Shown: piece after piece, positions 32,785 through 40,202 of the stretch | How positions within the stretch are numbered: position 1 is the first letter of the stretch | Layout: every line of letters begins with the position of its first letter | Source: Chersky-840 sp036511675 | Lineage (GTDB): Bacteria; Actinomycetota; Acidimicrobiia; Acidimicrobiales; UBA8190 | Length of the DNA stretch: 64,000 bases | Reading direction: 5' to 3' | Assembly (NCBI GenBank): GCA_036511675.1 | Contig: DATCBU010000095.1 | Location: forward strand, 1 to 64,000 | Made by a program: the position numbers and the translations under genes | The notes under the pieces: generated by a model | The model's input: the letters and a program-made list of their open reading frames with translations, nothing else | Told to the model about the DNA's origin: nothing | Databases searched by the model: none

Positions 32785-33423
32785 TCAGTCGGGATGGACC
32801 GAGCGCAGGCCGGCCCAGGCCAGGTCGGCGAGGCGGCTGGCCAGGCGGTTGGCCTCCGATTCGTGGGGATCGCCCTCATCGGGGTCGCGTGCCGAGAGGA
32901 AGTGCCGACTGGCGCCCTCGGCCATGCCCACGACGGCGAAGGCCAGGAGCCGCCGGTGGTCCTCGTCGAGGCCGGCGTCGATGAGCACGTCGATGGACTC
33001 GGCGATGCTGTCCTCGACCTTGCGCACCGCCCTCGACAGCTCCGGGTCGTTGGGAACCTCGCTGCCGAACAGCAAGTGGAAGGCATCGGCGTGGCTCACC
33101 ACCAGGTGGAAGTAGGCGGAGAACCCGCCTTCGACCTGTTGGCGGGGGCCGCCGGCGGCGGCGATGGCCTTGCCGATGGCCTCGAGCATGGTGTGCGACA
33201 CCGAGTCCAGGAGCTCCAGATACAGCGCACGCTTCGACGCGAAGTGCTGGTAGAGCAGCGGCTTGGTGACACCGGCGGCCTCGGCGATGTCGTCCATGGT
33301 GGTGGCGTTGAACCCGCGCTCGGCGAAGAGCTGCAACGAGACGTCGAGGAGTTGTTGGCGACGACGGTCGGCGGGCAGCCGCTTAGCGGGACTGCCGGGG
33401 CCGAGGGGACGACGGGTCGCCAT
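32785..33423 (-). CDS. TetR family transcriptional regulator
   Basis: Repressor-type regulator of 212 residues. The HTH domain at about 17-64 reads RRRQQLLDVSLQLFAERGFN, then ATTMDDIAEAAGVTKPLLYQ and HFASKRALYLE, an excellent TetR match. The C-terminal domain (about 70-205) is the ligand-binding, dimerising part and resembles regulators of lipid-metabolism genes. It is read alone between DUF4395 and a glycosyltransferase on the same strand; the target is unknown. Confidence 0.93.
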   Translation of the reverse strand: MATRRPLGPGSPAKRLPADRRRQQLLDVSLQLFAERGFNATTMDDIAEAAGVTKPLLYQHFASKRALYLELLDSVSHTMLEAIGKAIAAAGGPRQQVEGGFSAYFHLVVSHADAFHLLFGSEVPNDPELSRAVRKVEDSIAESIDVLIDAGLDEDHRRLLAFAVVGMAEGASRHFLSARDPDEGDPHESEANRLASRLADLAWAGLRSVHPD

Positions 33424-33483
33424 CTCCGAAGCGTACCGGCAGGGCGGTGGGTGGCCCCAGGTCCGGCTCCGCCCGGGCGCGCC

Positions 33484-34533
33484 CTAGGGCAGCGCCCACC
33501 CTGCCGACTCGAAGACCCGCCCGATCCGGCCCGGCAGGTCGCGCAGCGCGAAGTGCCGACGGGCGACGAGGTGGTTGTGCTCGATCAGCGATGGGTCGGG
33601 TGCGTCGAGGTAGGCGGCGAGGGCGGCGGGATCGTCGTGCGCGAACCAGCGGAAGCCGAAGGCGGCGAGCTCGGCGGCGACGGGATAGGGACCGATGGCG
33701 AGGGGGCGGCGGTAGACCGCCGACTCGACGGCGGGGTTGCCGAATCCCTCCCAGGTGGACCCGAGGACGACGACGTCGCACGCCGCGTAGGCATCCACGA
33801 CGTGCCTACCCGCTCCCCCCGCACCGGGTCCGAGCAGGCATGGACAGCGCGCCCGGGCCACGAGCCGTCCCAGCTCGGGGCCGAAGCCGTCCTCGGCCGG
33901 CCCCAGCAGCCAGAAGGTGGCTCCCAGGTCCTCGGCCAGGGCGATCCCGCCGGCGATGTTCTTGCGGGGAATGGCCCGTGTCGGCTGGAGCACGAGACGC
34001 GTCACGTTCCCCAGCCCCAGCGCCACCCGCGTGCCGTCGCGGTCGCCGCCGGGGGCGTCGACGTCGAAGGCGTTGTACACCACGGTCGCCGCCATCCCGA
34101 CCTCGGCGAGCTCACGGCGCGACCTCTCATTCACGGTGACATGCGTCCAGGCGGGATCGTCGGGTGGCGGGGGATAGCCGGCGTACTGCTGGCGCTGCCA
34201 CGGGAGGTCGTGGTGGTGCAGGACCGCCGGTCGGCTCCGGATGACCCCGGCCACCACGGCCGCGGCGCGTTCGTTGAGCGGGAGCGAGCAGAGGTTCTCC
34301 ACCACCACCACATCCGCATCCGCAAGTGCGTCTTCGACCTCGGACGGGGTCGGCGGTTCGGGGGCGGCGATGGCCAGGCCCGGGACCAGGCGGTCCACCG
34401 GGCCCTCTCCGGCCACGGTCCGGATGTCGAAACCCAGGATGGCGAGCGCACCGGCCCACTTGGCGGCCTCGACGGCGACGCCGTCGGAGCCGCCCAGTCG
34501 GAACGAGACGATGGCGGCGACGGGTCTGGCCAC
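33484..34533 (-). CDS. Glycosyltransferase, GT-B fold (family 4-like)
   Basis: Protein of 349 residues with two Rossmann-like domains. The C-terminal domain has LVLQPTRAIPRKNIAGGIAL, where family 4 enzymes have the R/K pair for the nucleotide diphosphate, and VLGSTWEGFGNPAVESAVY, the E-x7-E donor motif. The N-terminal acceptor domain begins IVSFRLGGSDGVAVEAAKW. It likely transfers a sugar to a lipid or polymer at the membrane face. The GDP-mannose dehydratase gene 1 kb away makes a GDP-sugar donor plausible, but that is inference. Confidence 0.85.
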   Translation of the reverse strand: MARPVAAIVSFRLGGSDGVAVEAAKWAGALAILGFDIRTVAGEGPVDRLVPGLAIAAPEPPTPSEVEDALADADVVVVENLCSLPLNERAAAVVAGVIRSRPAVLHHHDLPWQRQQYAGYPPPPDDPAWTHVTVNERSRRELAEVGMAATVVYNAFDVDAPGGDRDGTRVALGLGNVTRLVLQPTRAIPRKNIAGGIALAEDLGATFWLLGPAEDGFGPELGRLVARARCPCLLGPGAGGAGRHVVDAYAACDVVVLGSTWEGFGNPAVESAVYRRPLAIGPYPVAAELAAFGFRWFAHDDPAALAAYLDAPDPSLIEHNHLVARRHFALRDLPGRIGRVFESAGWALP

Positions 34534-34624
34534 GGACCGGTCACGCTACTGCGGCGCCGATCGCTCAGGGCTCGGGCTGGTGCGGGCTGGGCGTGGACAG
34601 GAGTCGGGCACTACCGTCGCTCCG

Positions 34625-35464
34625 GTGTCCGAGTCCCTGACCGACCCGCCCGTCGCCGACGGAGGGATGTCGGGGACCCAGACCGTGTTGTACCAGGTCG
34701 ACGGGGGTGTGGCCCGCATCACCATCAACCGTCCCGAACGCCGCAACGCCATGTCGTGGGAGGTCATGCGAGGTCTCAGACGGGTCCTGGCGGCGGCGGC
34801 CGAAGACGGGGCGGTGCGTGTGGTGGTCCTGGCGGGAACCGGGGAGCATGCCTTTTGCGCGGGAGCGGACCTCGGGAAGATGACCGGAGCCGACGACCCC
34901 GAGGCGGGCATGGTCGCCGTCCACGAGGCACGGGGGGTCCTGGCCGACGTGTTCGGTGCCTTGTGGGGGCTGGGCAAGCCCACCGTGGCGCGGGTGCAGG
35001 GCTTCGCCCTGGCCGGGGGATTCGGGTTGGCGCTGGCCTGCGACCTGGTGGTGGCCTCGGAGAAGGCCCGATTCGGGGCACCGGAGATCAACGTGGGTCT
35101 GTGGCCGTACATGATCACGGTTCCCCTGGTCCGCTCGATGCCGCCCAAGCAGGCGCTCGAGCTCATGCTGACGGGGCGCATGGTCGACGCGGCGGAGGGC
35201 CAACGCCTCGGCTTCGTGACCAGGGTGGTCCCCCACGAGGAGCTCGACGCGGCAGTGTCGGAGCTGGCGCAGACCCTGGCGGCCAAATCCCCGGCTGCGA
35301 TGAAGCTGGGTCGCGACGCGTTCTACGCTGTGTGGGACATGGCGGCTCCCGAAGCCCTCGCCCACCTCCATGCCATGCTCTCGCTCACGGCTCAGACCGA
35401 GGACGCCGCCGAGGGCATCGACGCATTCTTGGAGAAACGAGCGCCGCGCTGGCGGGGTCGTTGA
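34625..35464 (+). CDS. Enoyl-CoA hydratase/isomerase
   Basis: Crotonase-fold enzyme of 279 residues. It has ITINRPERRNAMSWEVM, the oxyanion segment HAFCAGADLGKM, and GFALAGGFGLALACDLVVAS. The catalytic glutamates correspond to about GGFGLALACD and APEINVGLWP (Glu in the latter is visible). GTG 34625 follows TACCGT by 7 nt, fitting a leaderless start; an internal ATG at MSGTQTV is preceded by GGAGGG with no spacing. Hydrates enoyl-CoA or isomerises the double bond in fatty-acid or steroid-like degradation. Confidence 0.88.
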   Translation: MSESLTDPPVADGGMSGTQTVLYQVDGGVARITINRPERRNAMSWEVMRGLRRVLAAAAEDGAVRVVVLAGTGEHAFCAGADLGKMTGADDPEAGMVAVHEARGVLADVFGALWGLGKPTVARVQGFALAGGFGLALACDLVVASEKARFGAPEINVGLWPYMITVPLVRSMPPKQALELMLTGRMVDAAEGQRLGFVTRVVPHEELDAAVSELAQTLAAKSPAAMKLGRDAFYAVWDMAAPEALAHLHAMLSLTAQTEDAAEGIDAFLEKRAPRWRGR

Positions 35465-35497
35465 GGGACCGTGCCCGACCGACGAGGTGAGTGAACG

Positions 35498-36469
35498 ATG
35501 CGCAAGAGGGCTCTGATCACCGGCATCACCGGCCAGGACGGGTCGTACCTGGCCGAGCTCCTCTTGGAAGAGGGCTACGAGGTGATCGGCATGGTGCGCC
35601 GTTCGTCCACGCTCAACTTCGAGCGGATCGCCCACATCCAGGACCGGGTCTCGCTCGTCGCCGGTGACCTCCTCGATGAGGTCTCGCTCATCGGGATCCT
35701 GCGTGAGCACCGCCCCGCCGAGGTGTACAACCTGGCCGCTCAGTCATTCGTCCAGACCTCGTGGACCCAACCCGTCCTTACCGGGGAGACGACGGCCCTG
35801 GGCGTGACGCGGGTGCTCGACGCCATCCGCATTGCCGACCCCGAGATCCGCTTCTACCAAGCCTCGTCCTCGGAGATGTTCGGCAAGGTCCAGGAGGTCC
35901 CGCAGAACGAGGGGACACCGTTTTATCCCCGCAGCCCCTACGGGGTGGCCAAGGTGTACGGCCACTGGATCACCGTCAACTACCGCGAGAGCTACGGCCT
36001 GCACGCGTCATCGGGGATGTTGTTCAACCACGAGAGCCCGCGCCGTGGACTCGAGTTCGTGACGCGCAAGGTCAGCCACGGCGTGGCCCGCATCGCCGCC
36101 GGCATGGACGACAAGCTTTTCCTGGGCAACCTCGACGCCCAGCGGGACTGGGGTTTCGCCGGTGACTACGTGCGCGCCATGTGGTTGATGCTCCAGCGAG
36201 ACGAGCCCGACGACTTCGTGGTGTCCACCGGGGAGACCCATTCGGTGCGCGAGTTGTGCGAGATCGCCTTCGCCCATGTGGGCCTCGACTGGAACGAGCA
36301 CGTCGTCGTCGACGACAAGTTCCTCCGCCCGGCGGAGGTGGACCTCCTGGTGGGCGACCCCACCAAGGCCAAGACCGTGCTCAAGTGGGAGAAGACCGTC
36401 ACCTTCGCTGACCTGGTGGCCATGATGGTCGACGCCGACGTGGAGCTCCTCCGTGTCCAGAATCGCTGA
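35498..36469 (+). CDS. gmd: GDP-mannose 4,6-dehydratase
   Basis: Extended SDR enzyme of 323 residues that converts GDP-mannose to GDP-4-keto-6-deoxymannose, the precursor of GDP-fucose and related sugars. The cofactor motif is GITGQDGSYLAELL at residues 9-22, the catalytic set SSSE at 123-126 and YGVAK (Tyr148, Lys152), and substrate motifs LFNHESPRRG and LGNLDAQRDWGFAGDYV are all present. It lies between enoyl-CoA hydratase and ccdA on the same strand. No GDP-fucose synthase is next to it. Confidence 0.94.
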   Translation: MRKRALITGITGQDGSYLAELLLEEGYEVIGMVRRSSTLNFERIAHIQDRVSLVAGDLLDEVSLIGILREHRPAEVYNLAAQSFVQTSWTQPVLTGETTALGVTRVLDAIRIADPEIRFYQASSSEMFGKVQEVPQNEGTPFYPRSPYGVAKVYGHWITVNYRESYGLHASSGMLFNHESPRRGLEFVTRKVSHGVARIAAGMDDKLFLGNLDAQRDWGFAGDYVRAMWLMLQRDEPDDFVVSTGETHSVRELCEIAFAHVGLDWNEHVVVDDKFLRPAEVDLLVGDPTKAKTVLKWEKTVTFADLVAMMVDADVELLRVQNR

Positions 36470-36493
36470 TCCCGAGGCGACGCCCCCGGCGTC

Positions 36494-37279
36494 GTGATGA
36501 CGATGTTGTCGGCGGCCCTGGCCGCACACTCCACCATCTCGGCGGACCCTCTGGGTGTCCTCGTGGCGTTCGGAGCGGGAATGCTGTCGTTCCTGTCGCC
36601 GTGCGTGTTGCCGCTGGTGCCCGGGTACGTGTCGATGGTGTCGGGTCTGTCCGCCGCCGAGATCGAAACCGGAGCGGCACGCGACATGGCACCGCTCCTG
36701 CGGGGCGTGCTCGGCTTCGTGGCCGGCTTCACCATCGTGTTCACGGCGCTCGGTGCCGCCGCGTCGGGACTCGGCCATCTCCTGCTCGGCCACCAACGCC
36801 AACTCGACATCGCCGCCGGGGTGCTCGTCGTGGTCTTCGGTGTGACGATGGTGGGCTTCGCCTCCCCCCGGCTGCTGCGCGAGCGGCGCTTCCACCCCCT
36901 GCCCTCGAGACTGGGCGCGTGGGCGCCACCGGTCCTCGGCATGGCGTTCGCCTTCGGATGGACGCCGTGCATCGGGCCCGTCCTGGGCAGCGTCCTGGGG
37001 CTCGCCGCCACCCGGGCCACTCTCCTGTCCGGGGTCACGCTGCTCGTCGCCTATTCGCTGGGCCTCGGCGTCCCGTTCCTCGCTACCGGACTCGCCTTCG
37101 GCCGGCTCACCTCGTTGTTCGCCCGCTTCAAGCGGCGCCTGTTCTTGGTGAACATGGTCTCGGGCGCCGCCCTGGTGGTGTTCGGGGTGCTCTTGCTCAC
37201 CGACAACCTCCATTGGCTGTCCTCGGTGAGCGCCGATGTGCTCCGGGGGCTCGGCCTCAACCGGCTGACCGTGAGCTGA
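36494..37279 (+). CDS. ccdA: Cytochrome c biogenesis protein CcdA
   Basis: Thiol-reducing membrane protein of about 261 residues with six predicted helices. The redox cysteines are Cys37 in LSPCVLPLVPGY and Cys159 in GWTPCIGPVLG, one in each half, as in CcdA/DsbD. It passes electrons from thioredoxin across the membrane to the CcmG-type thioredoxin, keeping apocytochrome CXXCH thiols reduced. GTG 36494, ATG 36497 and ATG 36503 are possible starts. It stands 112 bp before ccmA and belongs functionally to that operon. Confidence 0.92.
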   Translation: MMTMLSAALAAHSTISADPLGVLVAFGAGMLSFLSPCVLPLVPGYVSMVSGLSAAEIETGAARDMAPLLRGVLGFVAGFTIVFTALGAAASGLGHLLLGHQRQLDIAAGVLVVVFGVTMVGFASPRLLRERRFHPLPSRLGAWAPPVLGMAFAFGWTPCIGPVLGSVLGLAATRATLLSGVTLLVAYSLGLGVPFLATGLAFGRLTSLFARFKRRLFLVNMVSGAALVVFGVLLLTDNLHWLSSVSADVLRGLGLNRLTVS

Positions 37280-37348
37280 GCCTCGAGGCACGGCTGCGCA
37301 CGGCGTCGGGGCCCGCCGTCGAAGGCACCGGCACGAGGCGGCTCCCGC

Positions 37349-37379
37349 TTGGAATCCGAGAGGGGGTCCCCCGTAGCAT
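37349..37379 (+). promoter_or_regulatory. Possible ccm operon promoter
   Basis: TTGGAA (37349-37354) and TAGCAT (37374-37379) are separated by 19 nt, 12 nt before the ccmA start. The spacing is wider than ideal. The spacer contains the palindrome GGGGGTCCCCC. The preceding ccdA gene could also supply read-through transcription. Confidence 0.35.
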
Positions 37380-37391
37380 GGGCGCCAGGCC

Positions 37392-38111
37392 ATGGCCCCC
37401 GCAGTCCTCCTCACTACCGCCGTTTGCGTGACCGGGCGGTTTCCGGCCCTGGCCGGCGTCGATCTCGCCGTCGCCCAGGGTGAAGTGGTCGTTCTCGAAG
37501 GGCCCAACGGGGCGGGCAAGACCAGCGTGTTGCGGGTGTGCGCCGGCTTACTACCACTGACGGGGGGCGACGGCACGGTGCTCGGATGTGATCTGCGCCG
37601 CCATGCACCCGCCCTGCGCCGGCGTGTGGGGATGCTCGGGCACGCCGCCGCCCTCTACGACGACCTGACCGTCGTCGAGAACCTCCGGTTCGCGGTTCGA
37701 GCGGCCGGCGCCAGCGCGTCGAACATCGACGCCGTGCTCGAGCGCCTCGACCTCGGAGGCCGGGTACGGCGCACCGCTGTCGGTCGGCTGTCCGCCGGCC
37801 AGCGCCGACGGGTGGCGCTGGCCGTGCTTGTGGCGCGTCGTCCCGAGCTGTGGCTCCTCGACGAGCCCCATGCCGGGCTCGATGCCGGCGCCAGAGCCGT
37901 GCTCGGGGAGATCGTGGCCGAGGTCGTGGCCGACGGTGCCACCGTGCTCCTGGCTTCGCACGAGCCCGAGGAGTCGTGGCCGCTGGCGGACCGGGTGGTG
38001 TCGCTGGTGGGGGGACGCGTCGTCGAGGTGCGTGACGTCGGGCCCGCGGCGCGCACCGCGGTCGTACCCGACACCCTGCGATCGGTACCTGGGAGCGTCC
38101 ATGTGGCGTGA
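37392..38111 (+). CDS. ccmA: Heme ABC exporter ATP-binding protein CcmA
   Basis: ATPase of 239 residues of the CcmABCD complex that releases holo-CcmE. Walker A is GPNGAGKTS at about 38-46, the signature LSAGQRRRVALAVL and Walker B LWLLDEPHAGLD are of the CcmA type. First of nine consecutive maturation genes. The end overlaps ccmB by 11 nt. Confidence 0.93.
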   Translation: MAPAVLLTTAVCVTGRFPALAGVDLAVAQGEVVVLEGPNGAGKTSVLRVCAGLLPLTGGDGTVLGCDLRRHAPALRRRVGMLGHAAALYDDLTVVENLRFAVRAAGASASNIDAVLERLDLGGRVRRTAVGRLSAGQRRRVALAVLVARRPELWLLDEPHAGLDAGARAVLGEIVAEVVADGATVLLASHEPEESWPLADRVVSLVGGRVVEVRDVGPAARTAVVPDTLRSVPGSVHVA

Positions 38112-38772
38112 CTCAGTGCTGGTGGCGGGAAAGGACCTGCGGATCGAGCTTCGCTCTCGGGTGGTCATGCACCAGGTGGTGCCCGTCGCGGTCTTGGTCC
38201 TGGTGTTGTTCGCCTTCGCCCTCGGCCCTGACCGCGCCCCCATGGCGCATGCCGCGCCCGGTCTGTTCTGGGTGGCGGTGCTCTTTGCCAGCGTGCTCGC
38301 CGTGCAACGGAGCTTCGCGCTCGAAGCCCCCGACGGCGCACGCGACGGCCTGCGGCTGTCGGGGCTCGATCCCGCCGGGGTGTTCCTGGGCAAGACCGCG
38401 GCGGTGGCGCTGCAGATGGTCGTCCTCGAGGTGGTCCTCACCGCCGGTGTCGTGGTGCTCTACGGGTCGCACATCCGTTCCTACGGTGCCATCGTGGTGG
38501 CCGGCCTGGCCGGAACCGCCGGCCTGGCTGCGGCCGGCACCCTCTACGGTGCCCTGGCGGCAGGGTTACGCGTACGCGAGACGTTGCTCCCGTTCCTGTT
38601 CCTCCCCGTGGCGGCCCCGGTCCTGTTGGCGGGGACGAGGGCGTGGCAGGCCGCACTGGGGATCGACTCGGGCGGGGCCGGCGACCCGTGGACGTCCCTG
38701 CTCGTCGTGTTCGCCGTGGTCTACCTGGCGCTGGGCGTCGTCATCTTCGGACCACTGCAGGAGGCGTCGTGA
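38101..38772 (+). CDS. ccmB: Heme exporter membrane subunit CcmB
   Basis: Membrane protein of 223 residues with six helices, partner of CcmA. The N-terminus MWRDSVLVAGKDLRIELRSR, then FALEAPDGARDGLRLSGLDP and the end VVIFGPLQEAS follow the CcmB pattern. It overlaps ccmA by 11 nt and ccmC by 4 nt. Confidence 0.92.
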   Translation: MWRDSVLVAGKDLRIELRSRVVMHQVVPVAVLVLVLFAFALGPDRAPMAHAAPGLFWVAVLFASVLAVQRSFALEAPDGARDGLRLSGLDPAGVFLGKTAAVALQMVVLEVVLTAGVVVLYGSHIRSYGAIVVAGLAGTAGLAAAGTLYGALAAGLRVRETLLPFLFLPVAAPVLLAGTRAWQAALGIDSGGAGDPWTSLLVVFAVVYLALGVVIFGPLQEAS

Positions 38773-39575
38773 CCCCGAAGGAGTCCGCCGCCGCCCCGTG
38801 GAGTCGTCGGGCGACGTGGATCGTGCGCGGTCTGGGGATCGCCGCGGCGGTGTCGCTGGCCGCCACCATCTGGCTCGGGTTGTGGGTCACCCCTCCCGAC
38901 CAGGTGCAGCACAACCTGGTGCGACTGGTCTATATCCACCCTCCGATCGCGTGGGTGGCGCTGTACCTGGCGTTCGGGGTGGCTGCGGCGTCCAGTGTGT
39001 TGTGGTTGTGGCCCCGGACCCGCAGCCGGTTCTGGGACCGGTTGGCGGTGTCCGCCGTCGAGGTGGGCATCGTCTTCACCGCGCTCACCCTCGTCACCGG
39101 GTCGATCTGGGGTCGTCCCACGTGGGGGCTGTGGTGGACCTGGGACGCCCGTCTCACCTCGACGGCATTGCTGCTCGTGCTCTTGCTCGGGTACATGGCG
39201 GTGCGCAGGGTGCCGGCCGACCCTGACTCGCGGGCGCGCCGCAGTGCGGTGGTGGCGCTCGTCGCCGCGGTCGACGTCCCCATCGTGCATTTCTCGGTGG
39301 ACTGGTGGCACACCCTGCACCAGGGGGCCACCGTCCTCAACGCCAACCTGTCACCGACGATCCACGGGTCCATGGCGTGGACGCTGTTGCTGGGCTTCGT
39401 CGCCTTCACCCTGCTCTTCGCATGGATGCTCGCCATCCGCTACCGCGTCGAGGTGCTGTCGGAGCTCCTCGACGACTCCGAGCTCGACGTGGCCCTGCAC
39501 GAGCGGTGGGCCGAGGGCACGGCGCCGGTCACCGAACCCGACGGTGCCCTGGCCGGAAGCGGGCGACACCCATGA
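38769..39575 (+). CDS. ccmC: Heme-handling protein CcmC
   Basis: Membrane protein of 268 residues of the heme-handling family that presents heme to CcmE. The tryptophan-rich WWD-like motif is WGRPTWGLWWTWDARLTS between helices, flanked by heme-ligand histidines in VYIHPPIAW and VHFSVDWWHTLHQG. Six helices are predicted. GTG start in a 4-nt GTGA overlap with ccmB. Confidence 0.94.
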   Translation: MTPKESAAAPWSRRATWIVRGLGIAAAVSLAATIWLGLWVTPPDQVQHNLVRLVYIHPPIAWVALYLAFGVAAASSVLWLWPRTRSRFWDRLAVSAVEVGIVFTALTLVTGSIWGRPTWGLWWTWDARLTSTALLLVLLLGYMAVRRVPADPDSRARRSAVVALVAAVDVPIVHFSVDWWHTLHQGATVLNANLSPTIHGSMAWTLLLGFVAFTLLFAWMLAIRYRVEVLSELLDDSELDVALHERWAEGTAPVTEPDGALAGSGRHP

Positions 39576-39585
39576 GCCCGGCGCC

Positions 39586-39714
39586 ATGAGCTACATCGAC
39601 GCGGGGTACGCCATCGCCTTCGCCGTGTTGGCTGTCTACGCGGCCACGTTGTGGCGCCGGCGCCTTCGCCTCGAACGGACCGCGGCGCGTCGTCCCGCCC
39701 GTCGCGACCCATGA
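39586..39714 (+). CDS. ccmD: CcmD-like small membrane protein
   Basis: Small protein of 42 residues, MSYIDAGYAIAFAVLAVYAA then TLWRRRLRLERTAARR. One helix followed by a strongly basic cytoplasmic tail is exactly the CcmD pattern, and the position between ccmC and ccmE is canonical. It overlaps ccmE by ATGA. CcmD holds CcmE in the CcmABC complex (known for E. coli). Confidence 0.88.
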   Translation: MSYIDAGYAIAFAVLAVYAATLWRRRLRLERTAARRPARRDP

Positions 39715-40202
39715 CCGAACCGACGGTCCTGGACAGCACTCGGTCACCTGCGCCCGACACCGGAGGTGTTCGACCCTCCCGTCGGGGAGCCAGTCGGTGG
39801 CGTCTGTGGGTGGTGGGTGCGATCCTCGTGGGGGCGGTCGCCTTCCTTCTGGCCCAGGGCCTGGGCAGCTCGCTGAATTACTTCGAGACCGTGGACCAGG
39901 CCCTGGCGCACAAGGCGACGCTCGGCTCGCAGACGTTCCGGCTCGAAGGTGTCGTGGTGCCCGGCACGGTGCACCGCATCTCCGGAGGCGTCGCCTTCGT
40001 GGCGGCGGGCACCAAGCACCGGGTGGACGTCGTCAATCACGGCAACCCTCCCCAGCTGTTCCAACCCGACATCCCGGTGGTGGTGGTCGGGCATTTCGCC
40101 GGGGCCTCGTTCATCTCCGACCAGCTCATCGTCGATCACACCGCCCAGTACGTCCAGGCGCATCCCAACCGAGTCAGGGCGCCCAACGGGACCTCGCGGT
40201 GA
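39711..40202 (+). CDS. ccmE: Heme chaperone CcmE
   Basis: Periplasm-facing heme chaperone of 163 residues, with an N-terminal anchor at about 31-49 and an OB-fold domain. The heme-binding motif HxxxY is present as VDHTAQY (His143, Tyr147), matching the His130/Tyr134 pair of E. coli CcmE. Some relatives have Cys in place of the heme-binding His; this one has the classical His. ATGA and GTGA overlaps link it to ccmD and ccmF. Confidence 0.93.
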   Translation: MTEPTVLDSTRSPAPDTGGVRPSRRGASRWRLWVVGAILVGAVAFLLAQGLGSSLNYFETVDQALAHKATLGSQTFRLEGVVVPGTVHRISGGVAFVAAGTKHRVDVVNHGNPPQLFQPDIPVVVVGHFAGASFISDQLIVDHTAQYVQAHPNRVRAPNGTSR